A stretch of 64,000 bases of DNA from assembly GCA_002384685.1 (NCBI GenBank), contig DGAZ01000043.1:39555-103554 (forward strand). Direction: 5' to 3'. A program made the translations under genes and the position numbers. The DNA comes from Methylophilales bacterium UBA4017 (GTDB lineage Bacteria; Pseudomonadota; Gammaproteobacteria; Burkholderiales; Methylophilaceae). Shown here piece after piece: positions 55,779 through 64,000 of the stretch. Numbering within the stretch: position 1 is the first letter of the stretch; each line of letters starts with the position of its first letter. Below the pieces are notes generated by a model. The model ran no database searches and had not been told where the DNA came from. It worked only from the letters and a program-made list of their open reading frames with translations.

Positions 55779-56258
55779 TTAATCACAGCTTACAAAGTTC
55801 TTAGCTTCTTTCAAATCATGTTCAGAAATTTCCAGTGCGGCAGTTAATTCATTTAGTGTCTTTTTTAATGCATTGAATTCTTTGGTGGGTAAATGGGTTT
55901 TACATGCCACCTTGTCTTGAATAGCAGCAACCGGCTCCTCCAGATCAATACCTTTTTTTGTTAGCGTAACATTAATAACCCTCTCATCAGCGCTAGAACG
56001 AATTTTATTTATTAAGCCCATTTTCTCTAGTTTTTTCAACATAGGTGTGATGGTTGGTAGATCTAGCTTTAACATACTCGCAATATCGGAAGCTTTTTTA
56101 CAATCCCCTTCCCACAAAGCTATTAATACCAGGTACTGGGTATAGGTTATGCCTAATTCTTTTAGGTAAAGACGGTAGTATCGGGTGATGGCATTGGTTG
56201 CTGAATACAGCGAAAAACACAGCTGATTGTCCAATAATAAATTAGGATATTTATTCAT
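55779..56258 (-). CDS. ohrR: OhrR-type MarR regulator, two-cysteine class
   Basis: 159 residues, winged-helix MarR fold with LCFSLYSATNAITRYYR at 13-29. The peroxide-sensing Cys is Cys14; Tyr28 and Tyr39 sit at +14 and +25 from it and Cys119 at +105, the same spacing as C22, Y36, Y47 and C127 of Xanthomonas OhrR, so a two-cysteine disulfide mechanism is likely. No ohr peroxidase is adjacent. Its targets could include the nearby haemoglobin. Confidence 0.88.
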   Translation of the reverse strand: MNKYPNLLLDNQLCFSLYSATNAITRYYRLYLKELGITYTQYLVLIALWEGDCKKASDIASMLKLDLPTITPMLKKLEKMGLINKIRSSADERVINVTLTKKGIDLEEPVAAIQDKVACKTHLPTKEFNALKKTLNELTAALEISEHDLKEAKNFVSCD

Positions 56259-56310
56259 ATTAATTGAAATTATAAGCTAGTTATGTCACATATCCAATGA
56301 ACGCTAAAAA

Positions 56311-56386
56311 TGGTACGGTGTGCGAGGATCGAACTCGCGACCATCGGATTAAAAGTCCGGTGCTCTACCAGCTGAGCTAACACCGC
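56311..56386 (-). tRNA. tRNA-Lys(TTT)
   Basis: 76 nt on the minus strand with encoded CCA. Acceptor GCGGTGT pairs with ACACCGT, including a G-U at 1-72, anticodon loop CTTTTAA gives TTT, T arm GCGAGTTCGATCCTCGC. Confidence 0.96.
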
Positions 56387-56404
56387 ATTCTTTAGCAACT
56401 CGAG

Positions 56405-56433
56405 ATTATCTAAGAATAGTCGGGCTAGGTCAA
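56405..56433 (-). promoter_or_regulatory. sigma70-like promoter of tRNA-Lys
   Basis: On the minus strand TTGACC (56428-56433) and GATAAT (56405-56410) are separated by exactly 17 bp, with the tRNA starting 18 nt after the -10. Placement and match are good. Confidence 0.75.
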
Positions 56434-56452
56434 CCTAAAATACTATAAAAAA

Positions 56453-57805
56453 CTATTGCATACCAGGGAAGCGGCCAGACAACCCTCGCAGTAATTTCCC
56501 CATACCACCCTTAGCAAACATTTTCATCATCTTTTGCATCTCCTCAAACTGCTTAAGAAGCTTATTAACTTCCTGCACAGTCACCCCAGAGCCCGATGCA
56601 ATACGTATTTTTCTCTTCGCCTTAATTACCTCCGGCTTTTTTCTTTCCAAAAAGGTCATGGAGTTAATAATGGCCTCAATTTGCGCTAGTGACTTATCAC
56701 CATCTTCAGGATTCATCTTAGCTGCAGCTGCAGATATTTGCGAAGGCATTTTATCCATCATGGCCCCCATGCCTCCCATCTTTTTCATTTGTCCGATCTG
56801 TGCCTTAAAGTCATCAAGGTCAAAACTCTTTCCCGACTTGACTTTTTGCGCTAACTTTTCTGCCTCTTTTTGGTCCACATGTTTTTGTGCATCCTCAACC
56901 AAACCAACGATATCACCCATACCCAGAATTCTTGAGGCCATTCGATCGGGATAAAATGCCTCAAGCCCGTTAGGTTTCTCACTTACCCCAACAAACTTAA
57001 TTGGCTTCCCAGTTACATACTTCACAGAAAGTGCTGCGCCCCCTCTAGAGTCGCCGTCTAACTTAGTTAACACAATGCCTGTCAATGGAAGAGCATCGCC
57101 GAAAGCTTTTGCCGTATTTACCGCGTCCTGACCTTGCATGGCATCCACCACGAACAGTGTCTCAACCGGAGATAGCGTTTTATGTAATTGCTTAATCTCA
57201 CTCATCATCACTTCATCGATACCAAGACGTCCAGCCGTATCGAAAATAATGACGTCATGAAAATTTTTGCCTGCATACTTTAATGCGTCTTTTGCAATAT
57301 CGTTAGGCTTTGCTTTAGGAGAGGAGTCAAAACAATCAACCTTCAAGTCATTTGCTAATGCTTTAAGTTGATCAATGGCTGCTGGCCGGTAAACATCGGC
57401 ACTAACCAACAACACTTTCTTTTTTTCTTCCGTTAAAATTTTAGCTAACTTACCTGCTGTAGTAGTTTTTCCTGAGCCTTGGAGGCCTGCCATTAAAATA
57501 ACTGCCGGTGGTTTTGCTGCTAGGTCTAAAGAAGACCTTTCTGACCCCATGAGATCAGTGAGCTCGTCTTGAACAATCTTAATAATCGCTTGCCCTGGAC
57601 TAATGCTCGACAAAACCTCTGCGCCTAAAGCTTTTTCCTTAACTGTATCAATGAAATATTTTACGACAGGAATAGCAACGTCAGCTTCAATTAGCGCCAT
57701 TCTTACCTCTCGCATAGCGTCACTGATATTTTCTTCAGTGAAGCGCGATTGGCCACGGATGGTTTTAATAACGGACTGCAGTCGATCAGTTAAATTTTCT
57801 AGCAT
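56453..57805 (-). CDS. ffh: Signal recognition particle protein Ffh
   Basis: 450 residues from the ATG at 57803-57805 (MLENLTDRLQ, the usual Ffh start); the longer frame to 57871 is spurious. NG domain with GLQGSGKTTTAGKLA near 108, DTAGRLGID near 190, TKLDGDSRGG near 247, then a Met-rich M domain ending KMMKMFAKGGMGKLLRG. Targets nascent membrane proteins with 4.5S RNA. Divergent from the ccsA-like gene, a conserved pair. Confidence 0.97.
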   Translation of the reverse strand: MLENLTDRLQSVIKTIRGQSRFTEENISDAMREVRMALIEADVAIPVVKYFIDTVKEKALGAEVLSSISPGQAIIKIVQDELTDLMGSERSSLDLAAKPPAVILMAGLQGSGKTTTAGKLAKILTEEKKKVLLVSADVYRPAAIDQLKALANDLKVDCFDSSPKAKPNDIAKDALKYAGKNFHDVIIFDTAGRLGIDEVMMSEIKQLHKTLSPVETLFVVDAMQGQDAVNTAKAFGDALPLTGIVLTKLDGDSRGGAALSVKYVTGKPIKFVGVSEKPNGLEAFYPDRMASRILGMGDIVGLVEDAQKHVDQKEAEKLAQKVKSGKSFDLDDFKAQIGQMKKMGGMGAMMDKMPSQISAAAAKMNPEDGDKSLAQIEAIINSMTFLERKKPEVIKAKRKIRIASGSGVTVQEVNKLLKQFEEMQKMMKMFAKGGMGKLLRGLSGRFPGMQ

Positions 57806-57886
57806 CTTTAATATTTGCTCTGTTTTAAAAACTGTATGATTAGTTTTTACATTATAATTGTTTCTACCCATTAAACAAAAAAAACT

Positions 57887-58681
57887 ATGACTTACTGGAA
57901 TCTACTTTCTGCAACAATTGTGCTGTATTTAATACCGTGCATTCCCTATGTAGATTTAAAAAAGTCAAACACTCGTCTACTAATTAATGGCGCACTATTT
58001 TTAGGTCTGTTATCTCACGCGAGCCTATTCTATATATCAACTTTTAGTGAAGGGATAGACTTAAATTTCTCTAATGCCCTGCTAATTATTAGCTGGGTTA
58101 CGGTTTTTTTATATTGGCTAATTAATTTTAATGCTCTACATAAAGGCTTTCATTTTCTCACACTCGTTCCTGCTCTTTTGATATTAGTCATAAACCCTGT
58201 GCTCAATGATCACCACTACCTTAGTAACGCCTATTCCTTTACCGCGCTAATACATATTATTATCGCCCTACTAGGTTACAGCCTCCTGGCATTTGGGGCG
58301 ATCTTTTCTATTTTCTTACTTTTTGTTGAAACCAACTTACATAACAAAAAAACTGGTAGTGCATTATTTTGTAGTGACTCTTCCATCTTATCGCTCGAAA
58401 GTCATTTGTTTGCTATTTACTGGGTTGGGTTTTTATTGCTGACCATCACTATGGTGACTGGTACTTTCTTTACTGAAGAATTTTTTGGTACCTCTCTTGT
58501 TATTAATCACAAGCTGGTGTTTTCTATATTGGCTTGGTTAATTTATGGGGGACTGTTATTTGCTAGAGCAATTTTTGGTTGGCGTGGGAAAAAAGCGATA
58601 CACTTTTCCTTATTAGCTTTTGTCTTCTTATTTTTATCTTATCTTGGAAGTAAGTTTGTTATTGAGATCTTATTACCATAA
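57887..58681 (+). CDS. CcsA/YpjD-like cytochrome c assembly-family membrane protein
   Basis: 264 residues, eight membrane helices. The C-terminal half (about 110-262) is a CcsA-type domain with GYSLLAFGAIFSIFLLFVE and HKLVFSILAWLIYGGLLF, the histidine and aromatic positions of heme-handling proteins. The YpjD group beside ffh is not proven to work in cytochrome c maturation. Its 3' end overlaps that of the HAD gene by 9 nt. Confidence 0.88.
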   Translation: MTYWNLLSATIVLYLIPCIPYVDLKKSNTRLLINGALFLGLLSHASLFYISTFSEGIDLNFSNALLIISWVTVFLYWLINFNALHKGFHFLTLVPALLILVINPVLNDHHYLSNAYSFTALIHIIIALLGYSLLAFGAIFSIFLLFVETNLHNKKTGSALFCSDSSILSLESHLFAIYWVGFLLLTITMVTGTFFTEEFFGTSLVINHKLVFSILAWLIYGGLLFARAIFGWRGKKAIHFSLLAFVFLFLSYLGSKFVIEILLP

Positions 58682-59335
58682 ATGAATGGTCGGCCAGCCC
58701 TGTATTTTCGCTTTTTCCATTAACGCTGCATCAGGATTCGTTGCTACCGGATGAGTTACTCGCTCGAGCAAAGGAATATCATTTCTAGAATCACTGTAAA
58801 AAAAAGTTTTTTCAAAGCTTTTTAATGTTAGTCCCTGCAAGCCAAGCCATGCCTCTAAACGCTGTATCTTACCTTCCTGAAACGAAGGCATCCCTGCTAT
58901 CTTGCCGGTAAATTTGCCATCTATTTCTTCGGGGTCTGTCCCAATAAGGTCTGGGATACCAAAAATTTTACCGATGGGTTTAGTAATAAAGCTATTGGTA
59001 GCAGTAATAATCAGTAACCTATCACCTTTCTGTCTATGGCTTTCAACTAACTCATATGCTTTTTTTGGGATCATCGGTAAAATAACCTCATCAAGGTATT
59101 GGTCTCTTAATGCCTCTATCACATCACGCTTATTATTCTTAAGCACTCCAAACTGAAACCCACAGTACTCATAAACATCGAGGTTACCTGCTTGGTAGTC
59201 TTGAAAAAATTGCTCATTCTTTTTTTCAAAAGCTTCTTTTTCAATCAACCCTTTTTTAATTAAAAATAGAGCCCAGTTATAGTCGGAGTCACCTTTAAGT
59301 AAGGTGTTATCTAAATCAAAAATAGCTAAATTCAT
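58673..59335 (-). CDS. HAD-IB family phosphatase
   Basis: 220 residues. Nucleophile motif FDLDNTLLKGDSDY at 5-18, Ser/Thr motif IITATNS near 108, and YSDSRNDIPLL near 180 with the metal acids. Subfamily IB, SerB-like; substrate unknown, with phosphoserine or a lipid-linked phosphate as candidates. Last gene of the pssA-leuA-HAD run. Confidence 0.9.
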   Translation of the reverse strand: MNLAIFDLDNTLLKGDSDYNWALFLIKKGLIEKEAFEKKNEQFFQDYQAGNLDVYEYCGFQFGVLKNNKRDVIEALRDQYLDEVILPMIPKKAYELVESHRQKGDRLLIITATNSFITKPIGKIFGIPDLIGTDPEEIDGKFTGKIAGMPSFQEGKIQRLEAWLGLQGLTLKSFEKTFFYSDSRNDIPLLERVTHPVATNPDAALMEKAKIQGWPTIHLW

Positions 59336-59341
59336 AGAAAT

Positions 59342-60877
59342 TTAAATTTGAGGGTGTGCACGTTCTAGCTTTGAGAACAGCTTATTGAGCGCATTTAGGT
59401 AGGCCTTGGCTGATGCTATAACAATATCAATATCTGCTCCTAGTCCATTTACTACGCGTCCGCCTTTAGAAAGTCTTACTGTTACCTCTCCCTGAGCGTC
59501 AGTGCCAGACGTTATATTATTGACTGAAAATAATAATAATTCAGCCTGTGAATTGACTATGGATTCAATCGCCTTAAATGTTGCATCTACGGGTCCGTTA
59601 CCACTCACTTCTGCCGCATGCTCAACCCCATTAATACTAATTTTTATCGATGCGAAGGGAATGGTTCCTGTCTCAGACTGAGACCTTAATGAGATGAGCT
59701 TGTAAAGGTCAACCGATACTTCGACGTATTCTTCACTTACTAGCGCATGAATATCTTCGTCAAAAATTTCTGATTTTTTATCGGCAAGCTCTTTGAATCG
59801 ACTAAATGCGGCATTGAGCATGTCATCTGACTCCACCTCGATCCCAATTTCAGCTAATCGGGTTTTAAAGGCATTTCTACCAGAGAGCTTACCTAATGAT
59901 ATTTTATTAGCTCCCCAACCCACATCCTCGGCCCTCATAATTTCATAAGTTTCCCGGTGCTTTAATACCCCGTCCTGATGGATTCCTGACTCATGAGCAA
60001 AAGCATTTGCACCGACAATGGCTTTATTTGGCTGCACTGGATAGCCGGTAATAGTGGAAACTAGTCGTGATGTCGGAACGATCTCGCTAGTATTGATTGT
60101 GGTTTCTAAGTTAAAGATATCTTTTCGGGTTTTAATTGCCATAACAATTTCTTCTAAGCTGGCGTTACCAGCTCTTTCACCCAGCCCATTAATAGTACAT
60201 TCCACCTGTCTGGCACCATTGATAACCGCTGACAATGAATTTGCTACAGCCATACCTAAATCATTATGGCAATGTGTAGACCAAATCACTTTGTCCGCGT
60301 TAGGAACCTTAGCAATAAGCGTTCCCACTCTCTCACCCCAAGCATGTGGAATGGAATACCCTACGGTATCAGGCACATTAATGGTCTTAGCCCCAGCCTG
60401 AATTACTGCATCAAAGACCTCAATCAAAAAGCTTATATCTGACCGCACCGCATCTTCTGCTGAAAACTCCACATCATCGGTAAAGTTTAAGGACCACTTA
60501 ACGGCCTGGACTGCTCTTGCTAAGACTTGATCCGATGTCATTCTTAACTTGTTTTCCATATGAATGGGGCTGGTTGCAATAAACGTATGTATTCTTCTTG
60601 ACTGAGCATCTTTTACTGCATTTCCAGCTTTTTCTATATCAGACTCTATCGCCCTAGCTAATGAGCAAACAGTACTTTTCTTAACGGCTTTTGATACGGC
60701 TTGAATTGCCTCAAAGTCCCCTGGGCTTGCGGCAGCAAAACCTGCCTCAATAACATTGACCCCAAGCTTTTCTAATTGCTTAGCTATTCTGACCTTTTCT
60801 TCCTTGGTCATTGATGCGCCAGGACTTTGCTCGCCGTCACGTAGCGTTGTATCAAATATGATGAGTTGTTCAGTCAA
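59342..60877 (-). CDS. leuA: 2-isopropylmalate synthase
   Basis: 511 residues. [15 protein letters not shown] at 9-23 with metal Asp, [13 protein letters not shown] near 204 and [13 protein letters not shown] near 425 in the regulatory C-terminal domain. First committed step of leucine synthesis. Overlaps pssA by 8 nt, the usual pssA-leuA order. Confidence 0.96.
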   Translation of the reverse strand: MTEQLIIFDTTLRDGEQSPGASMTKEEKVRIAKQLEKLGVNVIEAGFAAASPGDFEAIQAVSKAVKKSTVCSLARAIESDIEKAGNAVKDAQSRRIHTFIATSPIHMENKLRMTSDQVLARAVQAVKWSLNFTDDVEFSAEDAVRSDISFLIEVFDAVIQAGAKTINVPDTVGYSIPHAWGERVGTLIAKVPNADKVIWSTHCHNDLGMAVANSLSAVINGARQVECTINGLGERAGNASLEEIVMAIKTRKDIFNLETTINTSEIVPTSRLVSTITGYPVQPNKAIVGANAFAHESGIHQDGVLKHRETYEIMRAEDVGWGANKISLGKLSGRNAFKTRLAEIGIEVESDDMLNAAFSRFKELADKKSEIFDEDIHALVSEEYVEVSVDLYKLISLRSQSETGTIPFASIKISINGVEHAAEVSGNGPVDATFKAIESIVNSQAELLLFSVNNITSGTDAQGEVTVRLSKGGRVVNGLGADIDIVIASAKAYLNALNKLFSKLERAHPQI

Positions 60878-61661
60878 AGATATTCCCGTCTAAAATACTT
60901 TTACTTTTCTTCATTTTTCTTTTAAAGAAGCTTACATAACCGGACAATGCGTAACCTAGAGAAAGTAAAAAAATAATTTCAGCTGGGTTATGCGAAATTA
61001 TCCCAAAGATAAAAACAATAACTAAAATGGCAATAAATGGCTGGCTTTTTCTTAAGTTAATATCTTTGCCGCTGTAAAACCGTAAATCACTAGTCATAGA
61101 CAAGGCAGCAAAGATCGTTAGGATAAATGCGAACCATTGCATCTGAAAAAAACCTAAAAATATTTCGTCACCGCTGACACCGTTGTCAAAGGATAACCAT
61201 ATAAAGCTAGCCATCAACGTTGCGGCGGCGGGTGATGGAAGCCCTGAAAAATCTTTCTTATTATCAAGATCTAACTTCACATTAAATCTGGCTAATCTGA
61301 AGGCGGCACACGTGCAGTATATAAATGACGCAATCCATCCTAATTTACCTAGTGGTTGCAAAGCCCAGACATACACCACTAAGGCTGGAGCCACTCCAAA
61401 TGACACCATATCGGACAAACTATCGTATTCAGCACCAAAGTCACTCTCTGTATTTGTTAACCTAGCCACTCGACCATCCAAGCCATCCATAATAAGCGCG
61501 GCAAAGATTGCTAATGCCGCATGGTCGTATGCTCCGTTCATGGCCTGAACTATGGAATAAAATCCGGCAAATAAAGCGCCTGTAGTAAATAAATTGGGCA
61601 ACAAATAAAAGCCTTTTTTGCCTAACGAATTTTTTGTAATGTTTTGTTTTGTATTATCCAT
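60870..61661 (-). CDS. pssA: CDP-diacylglycerol-serine O-phosphatidyltransferase
   Basis: 263 residues from the ATG at 61659-61661; a TTG at 61665-61667 adds two residues. The CDP-alcohol transferase motif is [18 protein letters not shown], split with EYDSLSD, near residue 61-86, and there are about seven membrane segments. Makes phosphatidylserine, the precursor of phosphatidylethanolamine. First gene of the leftward run. Confidence 0.94.
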   Translation of the reverse strand: MDNTKQNITKNSLGKKGFYLLPNLFTTGALFAGFYSIVQAMNGAYDHAALAIFAALIMDGLDGRVARLTNTESDFGAEYDSLSDMVSFGVAPALVVYVWALQPLGKLGWIASFIYCTCAAFRLARFNVKLDLDNKKDFSGLPSPAAATLMASFIWLSFDNGVSGDEIFLGFFQMQWFAFILTIFAALSMTSDLRFYSGKDINLRKSQPFIAILVIVFIFGIISHNPAEIIFLLSLGYALSGYVSFFKRKMKKSKSILDGNIFD

Positions 61662-61723
61662 AATCAAACTAAATTCTATCCTAGAATCACTTAATATTCA
61701 TCGTTAAATGGTATGAAAGTACC

Positions 61724-61729
61724 TATAAT
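61724..61729 (+). promoter_or_regulatory. Probable -10 box of tgt
   Basis: TATAAT 31 nt before the tgt ATG. No clear -35 is seen 17 bp upstream. Confidence 0.4.
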
Positions 61730-61748
61730 ACTAACTATTACTCAATAA

Positions 61749-62864
<1,116 letters not shown>

Positions 62865-62910
62865 ATGCTTGTCTTATGATAAAATCTAGCTCTTTTTAAG
62901 GAGTCAAAAA

Positions 62911-63192
62911 ATGAATGAAGGTTTAATGAGTTTTCTACCGTTTATCATAATATTTATTTTATTTTATTTTATGCTAATTCGTCCGCAAATGAAGCAAGCG
63001 AAAGACCACCGATCAATGGTAAGTGCTTTGAAAAAAGGCGATGAAGTCGCAATGAGTTCTGGTATTATTGGCAAGATTATTACTCTCGGAGACCAATTCG
63101 CAACTATTGAAGTCGCAAAAACTGTTGAGATAAAAATTCAGAAACAAACCATTCAGACTTTGCTTCCTAAGGGTACGATTAAGTCCATATAA
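62911..63192 (+). CDS. yajC: Preprotein translocase subunit YajC
   Basis: 93 residues. One N-terminal membrane helix (about 6-24) with FYFMLIRPQMKQAKDH, then a small cytoplasmic domain with GDEVAMSSGIIGKI. Accessory of SecDF. AAGGAG precedes the ATG. Confidence 0.95.
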   Translation: MNEGLMSFLPFIIIFILFYFMLIRPQMKQAKDHRSMVSALKKGDEVAMSSGIIGKIITLGDQFATIEVAKTVEIKIQKQTIQTLLPKGTIKSI

Positions 63193-63212
63193 TTTAAACT
63201 GAAATAATACAC

Positions 63213-64000
63213 ATGAATCAATTCTCAAGCTGGAAATACGGCGTTATCATTATCACGGTTATATTGAGCTTAGTTTATGCTCTGCCTAATCTTTATGGTG
63301 AGTCACCAGCCATACAAATCATGCCTATTAAGTCCGGAGAGAAAATTGAAGCATCTATTCTCGCATCAGTAGAGAATGGTCTAAAGGAAAAAAACTTAAC
63401 GATTGCCGGACTGATAATAGAGCCTTTTAGTATTAAAATTAAATTCTCATCTCCAGATGAGCAATTAGCAGCCAAATCTTACGTCCAAGATGTCTTGGGA
63501 GAAAGTTATGTGGTTGCCTTAAATTTAATATCTAATTCTCCAAGCTGGCTTACCAATATTGGGGCTTTACCTATGTATTTAGGGCTTGATCTAAGGGGTG
63601 GGGTCCATTTCCTGATGCAGCTCGATCTTTCTAAGGTTACCGAAAAGAAAAGCGATGGTCTTCTCCAGGATACAAGAAAATTATTGCGTGATGAAAAAGT
63701 TAAGTACTTTGCTTCTAAAAAAATTGGTAACTCTATCGAGATTAAGTTTAGGTCGTTAGATGACTTAGGTAAGGCTAAGGATATTATTCGAAGCCAAGGC
63801 GGTGGGCGAGGTATTTTTGGTGGAAGTGTAGCTAAAACGACAGAGGCCTATGAGTTTTCTGAAATAAATAATGCAAATGAATATATTTTGGTGGTTAAAA
63901 GTAATGAGATCTCCAACGAAGATACCATTAGCTTTGCACTCAAGCAAAACCTTGAGACACTAAACAACCGTGTTAATGAGTTGGGTGTGGCAGAACCTAT
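63213..64000 (+). CDS. secD: Protein translocase subunit SecD (3' end cut by window edge)
   Basis: The frame runs from ATG at 63213 to the window end, 262 codons. N-terminal membrane segment (about 9-28), then the periplasmic P1 domain with YLGLDLRGGVHFLMQ near 117-131, the SecD D1 motif, and LNNRVNELGVAEP at the end. Uses proton motive force to help preproteins through SecYEG. Start lies 20 nt after yajC. Confidence 0.94.
   Translation, partial: MNQFSSWKYGVIIITVILSLVYALPNLYGESPAIQIMPIKSGEKIEASILASVENGLKEKNLTIAGLIIEPFSIKIKFSSPDEQLAAKSYVQDVLGESYVVALNLISNSPSWLTNIGALPMYLGLDLRGGVHFLMQLDLSKVTEKKSDGLLQDTRKLLRDEKVKYFASKKIGNSIEIKFRSLDDLGKAKDIIRSQGGGRGIFGGSVAKTTEAYEFSEINNANEYILVVKSNEISNEDTISFALKQNLETLNNRVNELGVAEP

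Overview
The window is a gene-dense, AT-rich stretch of a small proteobacterial chromosome. Several gene orders are ones I know from Betaproteobacteria, especially the Methylophilaceae: TPR protein-lolB-ispE-tRNA-Gln-prs-rplY-pth-ychF, miaB-phoH-ybeY-corC-lnt, glyQ-glyS-gmhB-plsC, thiL-pgpA-cinA-recA-recX-alaS-lysC-tRNA-Ser, pssA-leuA and tgt-yajC-secD. Low GC, 1-10 nt gene spacing, many ATGA/TAATG overlaps, convergent genes with overlapping ends and a photolyase all fit a genome-streamlined planktonic methylotroph (OM43 or Methylopumilus type). The taxon is inferred from gene order and protein flavour; no rRNA gene is present.

Layout: 1-3713 (minus) is a GldF/GldG-like ABC export system with a DUF4340 protein cut by the window edge. 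3923-10646 holds envelope lipoprotein, isoprenoid, PRPP and translation genes plus tRNA-Gln and tRNA-Met. 10707-14748 has a small DUF2970 protein, a FemAB-like acyltransferase, an exported EF-hand protein and, diverging from it, an OmpR/EnvZ-type two-component system with candidate OmpR boxes between them. 14750-26785 runs from siroheme synthase through tRNA modification, ribosome maturation, lipoprotein acylation, glycyl-tRNA synthetase, heptose and phospholipid synthesis. 26777-36543 includes a SCO1 copper chaperone, ilvE, murI, cobalamin adenosyltransferase, pcnB-folK-dNK-panBCD, rsfS-rlmH and photolyase. 36637-48193 is mlaA, pmbA, darP, mogA, thiL, pgpA, pncC, recA-recX, alaS, lysC and tRNA-Ser.

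48249-56258 is the most accessory-looking part: three tiny membrane proteins in one run, dgkA with a PAP2-phosphatase remnant behind it, a sodium/amino-acid symporter, DoxX and DUF1993 proteins, two unrecognised exported proteins, a tandem pair of tRNA-Arg genes differing in anticodon, a trypsin-like/TPR protease, an exported truncated haemoglobin and a two-cysteine OhrR-type regulator. From 56311 to the end the core genome resumes: tRNA-Lys, ffh, ccsA-like, a HAD phosphatase, leuA, pssA, tgt, yajC and a secD cut by the window edge.

Observations I rate highest: the EF-hand protein whose first loop and tight loop spacing resemble lanmodulin; a PanB homologue lacking the catalytic Glu and the GIGAG motif although panC and panD look intact; a 14-bp hairpin carrying the lnt start codon in its loop; the tRNA-Arg ACG/TCG pair; and the small-membrane-protein operon. 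No phage, IS element, CRISPR array or toxin-antitoxin pair was seen.
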